DNA of 64,000 bases from Catenulispora rubra (GTDB lineage Bacteria; Actinomycetota; Actinomycetes; Streptomycetales; Catenulisporaceae), in assembly GCF_015356825.1 (NCBI RefSeq), contig NZ_JAACYW010000024.1, positions 1-64,000 on the forward strand. The letters run 5' to 3'. Numbering within the stretch: position 1 is the stretch's first letter; every line of letters starts with the position of its first letter. Positions 1 to 8,675 of the stretch are shown here, piece after piece. The notes beneath the pieces were generated by a model. The model did no database searches. It was not told the DNA's origin and saw nothing but the letters and a program-made list of their open reading frames with translations. The position numbers and the translations under genes were made by a program.

Positions 1-681
1 GCGCTGGTGGTGGTGGAGCGGTCAGCGACGCAGCCGTTGCTGAGGCCGGGGCTGGTGCGGGATCGTGCGGTCGTGGCCGGGGCGGCGGTGATGTTCGCAG
101 CGACGATCCTGCTGATCACCGGGTTCTTCCTCGTCTCGTGGTACCTCCAGCACCGCGCGGGCTACTCGGCACTGCGGACCGGCGTGGTGTATCTGCCGGT
201 GGCGGTGGCCACGGGTCTCGGCGCGCATCTGGCGTCGCACGGTGTCGGGCACCTCGGGTTCCGTGGCACCGCCGGCACCGGTTTCACCTTGGCGGGCGTC
301 GGTGCGTTGCTGTTGACCAGGCTGCCCGCGTCCGGGAACGCGGCGCTCGCGGTGCTGCCGGGGTTCGTGCTGCTCAGTGCCGGTGTCGGGATGGCGCTGG
401 TGACGGCCACGACGGTGGCGCTGCATCAGGCCGACCACCGCGAGGCGGGGCTGATCTCGGGGCTGGTCAACACCGGGCACGAGCTCGGGTCGGCGCTCGG
501 CGTGGCGCTGGCGTCGGTGCTGGCGGCGGGGAGCCTCGGGGTGGCGGCGACCGGCGTCGGCGGGTTCCGGACGGCGTTCGCGGCGGCGGCCGGCATCGCC
601 GCGGTGGCGGCGGTCGGGGCGCTGGCGGCGCTGCCTGCGGGGCGGCCGGATCCGGGGGCGCGGCCGGTGTTCGGGCACTGA
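1..681 (+). CDS. MFS drug-export-type transporter, C-terminal part (5' end outside window)
   Basis: The reading frame is open from the first base, so only the last ~226 residues are present and the true start lies upstream. The protein is a run of hydrophobic, Gly/Ala/Val-rich helices (about six membrane spans), with a cytoplasmic-type loop and a late segment (HQADHREAGLISGLVNTG) typical of the second half of 14-span DHA2-type drug:proton antiporters. Inference: an inner-membrane multidrug or antibiotic exporter. The TetR gene starts 51 bases downstream on the same strand, a common arrangement for efflux pumps controlled by a local repressor. The substrate cannot be told from the fragment. 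Confidence 0.8.
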   Translation, partial: ALVVVERSATQPLLRPGLVRDRAVVAGAAVMFAATILLITGFFLVSWYLQHRAGYSALRTGVVYLPVAVATGLGAHLASHGVGHLGFRGTAGTGFTLAGVGALLLTRLPASGNAALAVLPGFVLLSAGVGMALVTATTVALHQADHREAGLISGLVNTGHELGSALGVALASVLAAGSLGVAATGVGGFRTAFAAAAGIAAVAAVGALAALPAGRPDPGARPVFGH

Positions 682-732
682 GCCACACCACAGCGCGCGG
701 CGTGGGCTCGCCCCGCACCCTAGGCTTTCCCC

Positions 733-1362
733 ATGGCCGACAAGACCGACAAGCGCCCCCGATCCGGCGGCGCCCCGCCGGCGGACGGCCGTCCCGCCAA
801 GCGTGCCGACGCCGAGCGGACCATCACCGCCATCCTCGACGCGGCCCTGGAGTGCTTCGGCACCAGCCCCGACGCCACCGTCACCGAGATCGCCAAGGCG
901 GCCGGCGTCGGCCGGGTGACGGTCTACGGACACTTCGACTCCCTCCCCGCCATCGTCGACGCCCTCCTGGTCCGCTCCCTGACCGAGGCCGACGCCACCT
1001 TCGCCACCTTGGACCTGGAATCCGGCACCGCCGCCGAAGCGATGAACCGCCTGCTGCACGCCCCCTGGCTCCTGGGCCGCTACCAAGGCCTGCTCGCCGC
1101 CGCCACCGCCCACCTCGGCCCCGAAAAGGTCCGCCGCCTCCACGACCAAGTCTTCGCCCGCATCGAAGCCGTGGTCGCCCGCGGCCGCACCACCGGCGAG
1201 TTCCGCACCGACCTACCCCTCCCCTGGCTGACCGCGTCCATCTACGCCCTGGCCCACGCGGCCCTCGCCGAGGCCGACGCCGGGCGCGTGGGACGCGAGG
1301 AGGCGGCGGAGTTGCTGAGTCGGACGTTGCTAGGGCTGCTGCGGGAACCGGCTCAGCCTTAG
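733..1362 (+). CDS. TetR/AcrR family transcriptional regulator
   Basis: A 209-residue protein, the normal size for a TetR repressor. After a basic, disordered N-terminus (residues 1-25) comes a helix-turn-helix at about residues 48-70 (TEIAKAAGVGRVTVYGHFDS) with the Tyr-x-His-Phe signature of the family recognition helix. The remainder is an all-helical ligand-binding and dimerisation domain without recognisable specificity. It follows the MFS transporter fragment by 51 bases on the same strand, so the likely job is drug-responsive control of that exporter. No clear palindromic operator was seen in the short gap between them. The ATG start at 733 precedes a continuous family-like N-terminus. 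Confidence 0.85.
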   Translation: MADKTDKRPRSGGAPPADGRPAKRADAERTITAILDAALECFGTSPDATVTEIAKAAGVGRVTVYGHFDSLPAIVDALLVRSLTEADATFATLDLESGTAAEAMNRLLHAPWLLGRYQGLLAAATAHLGPEKVRRLHDQVFARIEAVVARGRTTGEFRTDLPLPWLTASIYALAHAALAEADAGRVGREEAAELLSRTLLGLLREPAQP

Positions 1363-1428
1363 CCTCGCTCCACGGTCCAGTCCGCATTCCGGTCCGCCCT
1401 GTCACTGCGAACCTGTACAAATAAGACC

Positions 1429-3570
1429 ATGAGCAACACCAGCGCACCCGCCCCCGACTCGTCCCCCGCCGTCCGCGAGGAGGCCGAGGCGCTGCTGCGG
1501 CGGTTGGCCGGGGAGTCGGCGCGCTTGCGGGAGGACCAGTGGACGGCGATCCATGCGCTGGTGGAGGAGCGGAGGCGGGCGTTGGTCGTGCAGCGGACCG
1601 GGTGGGGGAAGTCCGCGGTGTACTTCGTCGCCACGGCCTTGCTGCGGGCTCGGGGAGCCGGGCCGACGGTGATCGTCTCGCCGCTGCTGGCCCTGATGCG
1701 GAACCAGATCGAGGCCGCTGAGCGGGCCGGGATCCGGGCGCGGACCATCAACTCGGCGAACCTGCACGAGTGGGAGGAGATCCGGGGCGAGGTCGCGGCC
1801 GGCGAGGTGGACGTGCTGCTGATCTCGCCGGAGCGGCTGAACAACCCCGACTTCCGGGACGAGGTGCTGCCGAAGCTGGCCTCGGAGGTCGGGCTGCTGG
1901 TCGTGGACGAGGCGCACACCGTCAGCGACTGGGGCCACGACTTCCGGCCGGACTATCGGAGGATTCGGACGTTCCTCGCCGACCTGCCGCCCGGCGTGCC
2001 GGTGCTGGCCACGACCGCGACGGCGAACGCGCGTGTCGTCGCCGATGTCGCTGAGCAGCTCGGCACGCACAGTGAGGCCGACACGCTGGTGCTGCGCGGG
2101 ACGCTGGACCGGGAGAGCCTGGCGCTACATGTGGTGCGCCTGGGCGGCCCGGAGGAGCGGTTTGCGTTCCTGGCCGAGCAGCTGCCGAACCTGCCCGGGT
2201 CGGGGATCATCTACACACTGACGGTCGCGGCCACGGATGAGGTTGCCACGTTCTTGCGCTCGCGTGGGTTCGCGGTGGCCTCCTACTCCGGACGCACCGA
2301 GGACGCCGAGCGGCGGCAGGCTGAGGCGGACCTGCTCGGCAACCGCATCAAAGCCCTGGTCGCCACCTCGGCCCTCGGCATGGGCTTCGACAAGCCCGAC
2401 CTCGGGTTCGTGGTCCACCTCGGCGCGCCGAACTCCCCGATCGCGTACTACCAGCAGGTCGGGCGCGCCGGGCGCGGTGTGGACCACGCGGAGGTGTTGC
2501 TGCTGCCGGGGCAGGAGGACCGGGCGATCTGGCAGTACTTCGCCTCCCTGGCCTTCCCGCCGGAGCAGCAGGTGCGCGCGACCCTGGACGCGCTGGCCGC
2601 CGCCGGCCGGCCGCTGTCCACCGCGGCCCTGGAGCCGCGCGTCGACCTGCGGCGCTCGCGCCTGGAGACGATGCTCAAGGTGCTGGACGTGGACGGGGCG
2701 GTGCGCCGCGTCAAGGGCGGCTGGGTCTCGACCGGCGAGGACTGGGAGTACGACGGCGAGCGCTACGCGCGCGTGGCGGCGGCCCGCGAGACGGAACAGC
2801 GCTCGATGATCGAGTACGAGACCACCACCGAGTGCCGCATGACGTTCCTGCGCCGCCAGCTCGACGACCCCGCGATCGAAGGACCCTGCGGACGCTGCGA
2901 CAACTGCGCCGGCGCCAAGTTCACCGCCAGCGTCACCGGCGAAGGCGCCGAAGCCGCCCGCGCCGCCCTGGCCAAGCCCGGCGTCGAGATCGCGCCACGC
3001 AAGCTGTGGCCGACCGGCATGTCGGCGCTCGGGGTGGCACTGAACGGCAAGATCCCCGCAGGCGAGAGCGCCGAGACCGGACGCGCGCTCGGCCGCCTGA
3101 CCGACCTGGGCTGGGGCACGCGGCTGCGCGACCTGCTCGCCGACGGGACCGCCGACCGCGCGCTGCCCGAGCCGATGGTCGACGGGATCGTGAAGGTCCT
3201 CGCCGCCTGGGACTGGAAGCAGCGCCCGACAGGAGTGGTCTCGATCGGCTCACACAGCCGACCCACCCTGATCGCCGACACCGCACGCCGCATCGCCGCT
3301 ATCGGTCGCCTGGAGTACCTCGGCACTGTGGACCCGTCCCCGGCCCCGGGACAGGCACGCCGCGGAAACAGCGCGCAACGACTGAAGCAGGTGCACGACG
3401 CCTTCACGATCAGCCCGGAGCTGGCCGAGGCGGTGGCAGCGCATCAGGGCCCGATCCTGCTGGTCGACGACCGGGTGGACACCGGCTGGACGATGACGGT
3501 CGCGGCCCGGATGCTGCGGCAGGCTGGCGCTGATGACGTACTGCCGTTCGCGCTGGCGATGGAGGCCTGA
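1429..3570 (+). CDS. RecQ-family ATP-dependent DNA helicase with C-terminal phosphoribosyltransferase-like domain
   Basis: 713 residues. Superfamily 2 helicase motifs are clear: Walker A GWGKS at residues 58-62, the DEAH box at 160-163, and a motif VI segment ending in QVGRAGRG. A RecQ-type zinc site follows, with Cys469, Cys487, Cys490 and Cys493. No HRDC domain was recognised. Instead the last ~110 residues resemble a ComF-type phosphoribosyltransferase: an R-rich RRGNSAQR segment, then a PRPP-loop-like ILLVDDRVDTGWT motif and a hydrophobic end. Known: RecQ enzymes unwind 3'-tailed, forked or G-rich DNA during repair. Inference: the tail senses or binds a nucleotide-like ligand, or is a structural relic. 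The ATG at 1429 has no strong ribosome site but fits the family start. It stands alone between a TetR gene and a convergent protease gene. Confidence 0.88.
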   Translation: MSNTSAPAPDSSPAVREEAEALLRRLAGESARLREDQWTAIHALVEERRRALVVQRTGWGKSAVYFVATALLRARGAGPTVIVSPLLALMRNQIEAAERAGIRARTINSANLHEWEEIRGEVAAGEVDVLLISPERLNNPDFRDEVLPKLASEVGLLVVDEAHTVSDWGHDFRPDYRRIRTFLADLPPGVPVLATTATANARVVADVAEQLGTHSEADTLVLRGTLDRESLALHVVRLGGPEERFAFLAEQLPNLPGSGIIYTLTVAATDEVATFLRSRGFAVASYSGRTEDAERRQAEADLLGNRIKALVATSALGMGFDKPDLGFVVHLGAPNSPIAYYQQVGRAGRGVDHAEVLLLPGQEDRAIWQYFASLAFPPEQQVRATLDALAAAGRPLSTAALEPRVDLRRSRLETMLKVLDVDGAVRRVKGGWVSTGEDWEYDGERYARVAAARETEQRSMIEYETTTECRMTFLRRQLDDPAIEGPCGRCDNCAGAKFTASVTGEGAEAARAALAKPGVEIAPRKLWPTGMSALGVALNGKIPAGESAETGRALGRLTDLGWGTRLRDLLADGTADRALPEPMVDGIVKVLAAWDWKQRPTGVVSIGSHSRPTLIADTARRIAAIGRLEYLGTVDPSPAPGQARRGNSAQRLKQVHDAFTISPELAEAVAAHQGPILLVDDRVDTGWTMTVAARMLRQAGADDVLPFALAMEA

Positions 3571-3849
3571 GGAGGCGGATACAGGCAGAACGTAGCGCGC
3601 GCCGCAAGCGGGGCGAGACGCTCACGGCACGCGACCTCCGGGACCTCCAGCTCGTGCAGGTCCAGACCGCCCCGGCCGGCCGCCGGCCGGCGCGCGGGAG
3701 GCGACGGCGCCCGAACGTCCATATCCGCATCCTGCGATGCCACCCCGCCGCACGTCCAGGCCCGGCGCCCGAACCCGGAGTTCAGACCCCGGCAGCCGAG
3801 CCCGGCGCCGGGGCCACGTCGACAAGACGCCCGACCGAACGGCAACCGA
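3571..3849. other. Gene-free convergent intergenic region
   Basis: This is the 279-base gap between the helicase stop and the stop of the convergent protease gene. It holds GC-rich inverted sequence around 3670-3695 (alternating GGCCGGC blocks), which could form a bidirectional terminator hairpin. No credible gene was found; the open frames here are short, Arg/Pro-rich and of the composition expected for shadows in GC-rich DNA. Confidence 0.5.
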
Positions 3850-4761
3850 TCAAGACCCGGCGGTGGCCCGATAAATCTGCGCGATCTTGTCCGAGAAGTA
3901 GATGCTGTACGAGGTGTTCGGCGTGTTCCCGCCCTGCTCGTACCCGCCGAGCACACCGACCAGCCGGTCCCCCGAAGCGATGAACGGACTCCCGCTGGCC
4001 CCGTCCGGCAGCCCCTCGCAGTCCAGCTCCAACTGCGTGTCGGAGGCCTTCTTCGTCTTGTTCGCGCACCCGACCGGCTTCGAGGCCGTCAGCGGATAGG
4101 CCGCCACGCTGACCGCGTTCTCGTACCCCGGCCACGTGGTGAACGTGTCCGCCCCGGTGAGGCTCTCCAACGTCTGCGACCCGCCGCCGACCTTGCGCAC
4201 CTTGAGGAACGCTATGTCGGAATCCGGGTCCTCCTTGTTCACCCACCCCGCGTCCACGTACGCCTCGGTGGCCACCCACAGCCCGTACGGCGCGATGTCG
4301 TCGTGGTACCCGGGCACGAACACGACGTGGTTCTGCCATCCGGCGAACAGCTTGTCGTAAACGCAGTGCCCGGCGGTGACGATCAGGTTCCCCGACGCGC
4401 TGTGCACGACGCTGCCGGTGCAGTAGTGCGCCGAGACCACGCCGCCGACGCTGAAGAACACCGCGCCGACCTTCGGGACCCCGTCGAAGGACTGCGCGGC
4501 CACCTTCGCGTCCGCCCCGGTGCCGGTGCTGGTGCCGCTGGGTATCGGGCCGGTGCCCGGAGCCCCCGCGCGCAGGATCGTGTGCGGGTCGACGGGCTTG
4601 GACTCCATCACATGCGTGACCACCTTCGACGCGGCCGCGCTGCTGGAAGCCGAACTGGCCGCCGCGCTCTGGCCGGAGGAGCCGCCGGAGCAGGCGGTCG
4701 CCGACACCGACACGGCGAGGGCGGTTATTGCGAGCAGGAGACCATGGCGGCGGTGCTTCAT
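3850..4761 (-). CDS. Secreted trypsin-like serine protease, lipoprotein
   Basis: 303 residues. The N-terminus is a lipoprotein signal peptide: basic start, hydrophobic core, lipobox ending at Cys24, then a Ser/Ala-rich linker to about residue 46. The protease fold carries the three catalytic positions of a chymotrypsin-like enzyme: His132 in TAGHC, Asp182 in SDIAFLKV and Ser256 in GASGSP, which replaces the usual GDSGGP. The Ala in place of the Asp before the catalytic Ser points to the V8/glutamyl-endopeptidase side of the family rather than classical trypsin. Inference: a membrane-anchored extracellular peptidase. It is transcribed alone, convergent with the helicase gene. The substrate is unknown. 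Confidence 0.82.
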   Translation of the reverse strand: MKHRRHGLLLAITALAVSVSATACSGGSSGQSAAASSASSSAAASKVVTHVMESKPVDPHTILRAGAPGTGPIPSGTSTGTGADAKVAAQSFDGVPKVGAVFFSVGGVVSAHYCTGSVVHSASGNLIVTAGHCVYDKLFAGWQNHVVFVPGYHDDIAPYGLWVATEAYVDAGWVNKEDPDSDIAFLKVRKVGGGSQTLESLTGADTFTTWPGYENAVSVAAYPLTASKPVGCANKTKKASDTQLELDCEGLPDGASGSPFIASGDRLVGVLGGYEQGGNTPNTSYSIYFSDKIAQIYRATAGS

Positions 4762-4829
4762 GGCGGTGAGAATGCCTCCCGTGTCGGAACGTTGTCAGTC
4801 GCGCAGCATACCGGCGGCGACGACGGGGC

Positions 4830-5810
4830 TCAGGATCCCACAGATAGCGAGCGCAGGACCGCGACCCCCACGGAAACCCGCCCCGGCCCGCCGTTCGGCA
4901 CCGCCGCGACGCGCCCGGGCAGGGACGCCCCGAACGGATCGACGTCGAGCACGTACTCCGAGCTGTCGTTGTCCATGATGAGATCGACGCCCAGCGACCG
5001 GATACCGGGAAAGTACGTAGCGGTCCGCTCGGCCACCTCCACCAGCCGCGCCCAGCGCTCCATCCCGAACCGCTCCATGAACGTCTGGATCTCGGGGCGC
5101 CGGCCGCCGTACCACTCGCGCAGGACCACCTGTTCCCGGTTGATCCCGGCGGCGTGCGTGACCAAGCCGTCGACCACCGCGAACCGCATGTCGTGGAACG
5201 CGTTGCCCAGGTATACGCGGTGCAGCGACGCGACCCGGTGGATCCCGTCGTCGGCGAGCAGTTCGACCAGCTCGTCGAACCCGTGCCGGGTGCCGGCCGC
5301 CGTGCCGGGAGCGCGCCACACCTCGTAGCCGGTGCGCGTGCGGTGCCGGTACAGCCGAGTGCCCGAGCCGTCGATCAGCCAGTCGTCGGAGCCGGCGAAA
5401 CGGGGACGCAGGATGCCGCGGGCCGCCGAATCGGGCAGCCCCAACACCGGGACGCCGCTCTGGCTCAGGAACTCGTCACGCTTCGTACGGTCCAGCGCCA
5501 GCAACGTCGGCTCGACCGCCGCGGCCAGCCGCGCGCCGGCCTTCGTCACCTGGGCGTCCAACTGCCTCAAAGCAACCTCAAGCTCCGCATACCGCGCACG
5601 CTGACCGCCGACCGGGTTGTCGGTGACGCACGGATGCAGACGCTCGGCGAAGACGACTTCGCCCGGCAGGAACTCGGCCTCGGAGTCCACCACGGCCGAC
5701 CACGGCACGAAGCGCGGCGGCGCCACGTCGGCGTCCTGCGCCGCCCGCGACCACTCGGCGCGCGCCGACTCGTCCTCGCGGGCGACGACCGCCCAACTCA
5801 GGGTGCTCAT
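4830..5810 (-). CDS. STM4014-like ATP-grasp-fold protein of unknown function
   Basis: 326 residues from the ATG at 5810, whose ATGA overlaps the stop of the upstream gene; a longer frame to 5894 runs into that gene and is not favoured. The C-terminal third has an ATP-grasp look: a hydrophobic strand then YVLDVDPFGASLPG, resembling the metal-binding end of that fold, preceded by a central segment with conserved basic residues (RTKRDEFL, about residue 130). Gene pairs in which an ATP-grasp-like protein follows an STM4015-type leucine-rich-repeat protein are known as STM4014/STM4015 in Salmonella and actinomycetes, with no established function. I assign the name from this pairing and the fold resemblance, with moderate confidence. 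Confidence 0.55.
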   Translation of the reverse strand: MSTLSWAVVAREDESARAEWSRAAQDADVAPPRFVPWSAVVDSEAEFLPGEVVFAERLHPCVTDNPVGGQRARYAELEVALRQLDAQVTKAGARLAAAVEPTLLALDRTKRDEFLSQSGVPVLGLPDSAARGILRPRFAGSDDWLIDGSGTRLYRHRTRTGYEVWRAPGTAAGTRHGFDELVELLADDGIHRVASLHRVYLGNAFHDMRFAVVDGLVTHAAGINREQVVLREWYGGRRPEIQTFMERFGMERWARLVEVAERTATYFPGIRSLGVDLIMDNDSSEYVLDVDPFGASLPGRVAAVPNGGPGRVSVGVAVLRSLSVGS

Positions 5811-6763
5811 TCGGCCACCGCTATGAACCGGTCGGCGTCGCGCCCCAACAGTGCTTCGTCCACGTTGACGTCCACTTCGGGAAGGGCTTGCCACAGCCGG
5901 GCGATCATCTCGTCGCTGATCCAGTGGTGGTGCAGGTCCAGCCGGCGCAGGTGGGTCAGCGGCTGCCCGGCCAGCAGCGCGGCCACACCTTCGTCGCCGA
6001 GCGTGCCGAGCGACAGGTCCAGCGACTCCAGCTGGGCCACCACCGGTGCGTGAGCGAGCAGCGCCGCCAGGGCGTCGGTGTCCTCGGCGTTGCGCAGTCC
6101 CAGGTGGCGCAGGGCCGGGAACGCCGTGCCGGACAGGACGTCGGCGAGGTCGTCGGCACCGGCGCCGCCATCGTAGATCGAGGTGCCGAGGTAGAGGTCC
6201 AGGCCGGTGAGCGCCGGAAGATCGGACTGCCCGACGGTGCGCACGACCTGCGGCGGCAGGCCGCCGGTCTGCATCGTCAGCTCGCGCAGGTTCTCGTGGA
6301 CCAGCGGCTGCATGTCCAGCGCGGAGGCGCCGCGCATGCCGAAAGCGACGAGGGCCGGGAAGGCGGCGAGCAGCGGTCCGGGATCGGCCTGCTCGATCCA
6401 GGAGACTTCGGTCATCTCCGAGGAGACGTCGCCGAGGAACAGCGCTTCCAGGTTCGGGAAGCGGCTCGCGTCGGCCAGGAGCGCGTCGCGGGCGTCGTCC
6501 CAGCCGGACATGGCCTCCTCGCCGTCCCAGCTGCTGAGCGTCAAGGCTCTGACGCGTGTGGTGTCGACCGAGGCGACGAACAACGCCCAGATCCGGTCGC
6601 CGGCGGCGCTGTCCATGTCTTCGCAGCCCACGCGCCAGGCCCAGGCCTCGACGTCCTCCGGGATGTCGGCCGGTTCCACGTCGGCGGCGTCGCCGTACGC
6701 GAAGGCGATGATCGGCAGCCCGTGGAACGTGGTCAGGGCGTCATGTCGGAAATCCTGAATCAC
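5807..6763 (-). CDS. STM4015-family leucine-rich-repeat protein
   Basis: 318 residues. The N-terminal ~110 residues include a short domain typical of STM4015 proteins (TFHGLPIIAFAYGD at about residues 12-25, then WAWRVGCEDMD), followed by degenerate leucine-rich repeats of the LxxLxLxx type (for example LTGLDLYLG, LRHLGLRNAED, LESLDLSLG, LRRLDLHHH) through about residue 300. No signal peptide or membrane span, so probably cytoplasmic and protein-binding. It overlaps the next gene by four bases, implying translational coupling and joint function. A degenerate copy of the GntR-type dyad lies 24-37 bases upstream of its start. Confidence 0.75.
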   Translation of the reverse strand: MIQDFRHDALTTFHGLPIIAFAYGDAADVEPADIPEDVEAWAWRVGCEDMDSAAGDRIWALFVASVDTTRVRALTLSSWDGEEAMSGWDDARDALLADASRFPNLEALFLGDVSSEMTEVSWIEQADPGPLLAAFPALVAFGMRGASALDMQPLVHENLRELTMQTGGLPPQVVRTVGQSDLPALTGLDLYLGTSIYDGGAGADDLADVLSGTAFPALRHLGLRNAEDTDALAALLAHAPVVAQLESLDLSLGTLGDEGVAALLAGQPLTHLRRLDLHHHWISDEMIARLWQALPEVDVNVDEALLGRDADRFIAVAE

Positions 6764-6786
6764 CCGGGCACGGTATCGCTGTCGAT

Positions 6787-6800
6787 AGTCGTATACAATC
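6787..6800. promoter_or_regulatory. Degenerate second GntR-type operator upstream of the STM4015/STM4014 pair
   Basis: The sequence AGTCGTATACAATC matches 11 of 14 positions of the perfect dyad GATTGTATACAATC at 7569-7582. It lies between the stop of the GntR gene and the start (6763) of the STM4015-like gene, where a promoter for that minus-strand pair would be expected. Inference: the GntR protein may also control this pair. Confidence 0.5.
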
Positions 6801-7558
6801 TAGGATTCAGGGTCCTGATCCTCGGCAATCGTCTGCGGATCCGGCGGGTCCAGCGGACGGTGCGCCCCGCGGCCCTTGGCGATGTGTCGGGTGACGACGC
6901 GCGCCGCCTTGTCCGGGTCGCCGGACTCCAGGACCTCGACGATCTCCCGGTGCTCACGCCAGGAATCCTGCGCGCGGCGCGGCAGCTTGGCCGTGTAGAC
7001 CCACTCCATCTTCCATCGGAGCTGGGTGATCAGCTCGGCCAGGGTCCGACTGCCGGAGGCCTGGGCCAGCACCTCGTGGAACCGGCTGTTCAGCCGGGCC
7101 AGCTCCTCCAGGCGGCCGGCGGCCAGTGCGTCGTCGGCCAGCGCCACCAGCTCCTTGAGCCGGCCGAGCTGCTCGGGGGTGTGGCGGACGGCGGCCCGCG
7201 CGGCGCCCAGCGGCTCCAGCAGGGAGCGGATCTCGACCAGGTCCTCGGCCTCGGCGTCGTCGAGTTCGGCGACGACCACGCCGGCGTAGGGGCGCCGGGC
7301 GACGAAGCCCTCGGCCTCCAGCGTGCGCAGGGCTTCGCGGACCGGGACGCGCGAGACGCCGTAGCGCGCCGACAGCGCCTCCTCGGCCAGCCGGGCGCCG
7401 GGGGCGTGGACCCCGCGGATGATGTCGTCGCGGATGGCGCGGGTGACACCGCCGGCGCCACCGACCCCGGCGCCACCGACCCCGGCAACACTGGCGCCGG
7501 CGATACCGGCGCCGCCCCCGACACCCCCGCCGCCGTCCTTGCCAACCCTGCTGTCCAT
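6800..7558 (-). CDS. GntR-family regulator, FadR/FCD subfamily
   Basis: 252 residues. Residues 1-40 are an unusual Gly/Ala/Val-rich stretch without sequence complexity. The winged helix-turn-helix follows (EEALSARYGVSRVPVREALR), then an FCD effector domain with its expected metal-site histidines in SRFHEVLA, WREHREIV and TRHIAKG. FCD regulators usually bind small carboxylates and repress nearby transport or catabolic genes. The start at 7558 is supported by AAGGTGG about five bases upstream. A perfect 14-base dyad sits between this gene and the divergent transporter, consistent with autoregulation. The Gly-rich extension is odd and might not be in the mature start if translation begins internally. 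Confidence 0.85.
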   Translation of the reverse strand: MDSRVGKDGGGGVGGGAGIAGASVAGVGGAGVGGAGGVTRAIRDDIIRGVHAPGARLAEEALSARYGVSRVPVREALRTLEAEGFVARRPYAGVVVAELDDAEAEDLVEIRSLLEPLGAARAAVRHTPEQLGRLKELVALADDALAAGRLEELARLNSRFHEVLAQASGSRTLAELITQLRWKMEWVYTAKLPRRAQDSWREHREIVEVLESGDPDKAARVVTRHIAKGRGAHRPLDPPDPQTIAEDQDPES

Positions 7559-7568
7559 CGGCCACCTT

Positions 7569-7582
7569 GATTGTATACAATC
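7569..7582. promoter_or_regulatory. Perfect GntR-type operator in the divergent promoter region
   Basis: GATTGTATACAATC is a perfect 14-base palindrome, matching the TTGTATACAA-type sites bound by FCD-family GntR regulators. It is 10 bases upstream of the GntR start and 26 bases upstream of the transporter start, so one bound dimer could block both promoters. Confidence 0.75.
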
Positions 7583-7608
7583 GAGCCCGACCGGGAGGAG
7601 GAAGGGCT

Positions 7609-8649
7609 GTGGCGAACGTACTACAGCGGGGAGGGCGTACCGCGCGCGGCGCTCTGGCCAAGGTCGGGATCGATCCGCAGCTGATGGCGATCCTCGGCAC
7701 GGTCGGGCTGGCGACGCTGCTCCCGGCCCGCGGCGGCACGGCGACCGGCCTGAGCCACGCGACGGTGTTCGTGATCGGCCTGCTGTTCTTCCTCTACGGC
7801 GCGCGCCTGTCGCCGAAGGCCGCGTGGGACGGCGTGAAGCAGTGGCGGCTGCACCTCGTGATCCTGACCTCGACGTTCGTGCTGTTCCCGTTGCTGGGGC
7901 TGGCCGCCGAGGCGGCGTCCGAACCGGTGCTCGGCCCGGATCTGGCCAAGGGTGTGCTGTTCCTGACGCTGCTGCCCTCGACGGTGCAGTCCTCGATCGC
8001 GTTCACGTCCTTGGCCCGGGGCAACGTGGCGGCGGCGGTGTGCGCGGCGTCGTTCTCCTCGCTGGCCGGGATCGTGGTGACGCCGGCGTTGGCCTCGGTC
8101 GTGCTCGGCGGCGCGGTGCGGGTGGACGGCAGCGCGGTGACGTCGTTGACGGCGCAGTTGCTGCTGCCGTTCGTCGCCGGGCAGGTCGCGCGCCGCTGGA
8201 TCGCCGACTGGATCGGCGCGCACAAGCCGCTGCTGACCGTCGTCGACCGCGGCTCGATCCTGCTGGTGGTCTACAGCGCCTTCAGCGAGGGCATGGTCGC
8301 AGGGGTCTGGCATTCGGTGTCGCTGCCGCGGCTGGGGACGTTGGTGGTGTGCTGCGCGGCGGTGCTCGCCGCGGTGTTGATGCTGACCGGGCTGGCTTCG
8401 CGGCAGCTGGGCTTCGCCCGGCCCGAGCGCGTGACGCTGGTGTTCTGCGGGTCGAAGAAGAGCCTGGCGGCCGGGCTGCCGATGGCGGCGGTGCTGTTTC
8501 CGGGGCACGCGCTGAGCCTGATGGTGTTGCCGCTGATGCTGTTCCACCAGATCCAGCTGATGGTGTGCACGGTGTTGGCCCGGCGGTGGGGTCAGGAGTC
8601 CGTATCGCAGAAGGCTGCCGAACCGATAGTGCTGCCTGCGCCTGCCTGA
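7609..8649 (+). CDS. Bile acid:sodium symporter (BASS/SBF-like) family transporter
   Basis: 346 residues from the GTG at 7609, chosen because GGGAGGAGGAAGG lies just upstream; a longer frame from 7567 would start inside the operator. The protein has about ten hydrophobic helices in the two-bundle pattern of the SBF-like (YfeH) subgroup, with GLLFFLYGARLSPKAAW near the N-terminus and FCGSKKSLAAGLPMA late in the sequence, both characteristic of this branch. Role: an inner-membrane secondary transporter, probably of an organic anion. Control by the divergent GntR regulator is likely. Since FCD regulators respond to carboxylates, a carboxylic acid is a plausible substrate (inference). Confidence 0.82.
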   Translation: MANVLQRGGRTARGALAKVGIDPQLMAILGTVGLATLLPARGGTATGLSHATVFVIGLLFFLYGARLSPKAAWDGVKQWRLHLVILTSTFVLFPLLGLAAEAASEPVLGPDLAKGVLFLTLLPSTVQSSIAFTSLARGNVAAAVCAASFSSLAGIVVTPALASVVLGGAVRVDGSAVTSLTAQLLLPFVAGQVARRWIADWIGAHKPLLTVVDRGSILLVVYSAFSEGMVAGVWHSVSLPRLGTLVVCCAAVLAAVLMLTGLASRQLGFARPERVTLVFCGSKKSLAAGLPMAAVLFPGHALSLMVLPLMLFHQIQLMVCTVLARRWGQESVSQKAAEPIVLPAPA

Positions 8650-8675
8650 GCGAATGCGAGCCCTGCTGAACCCGC

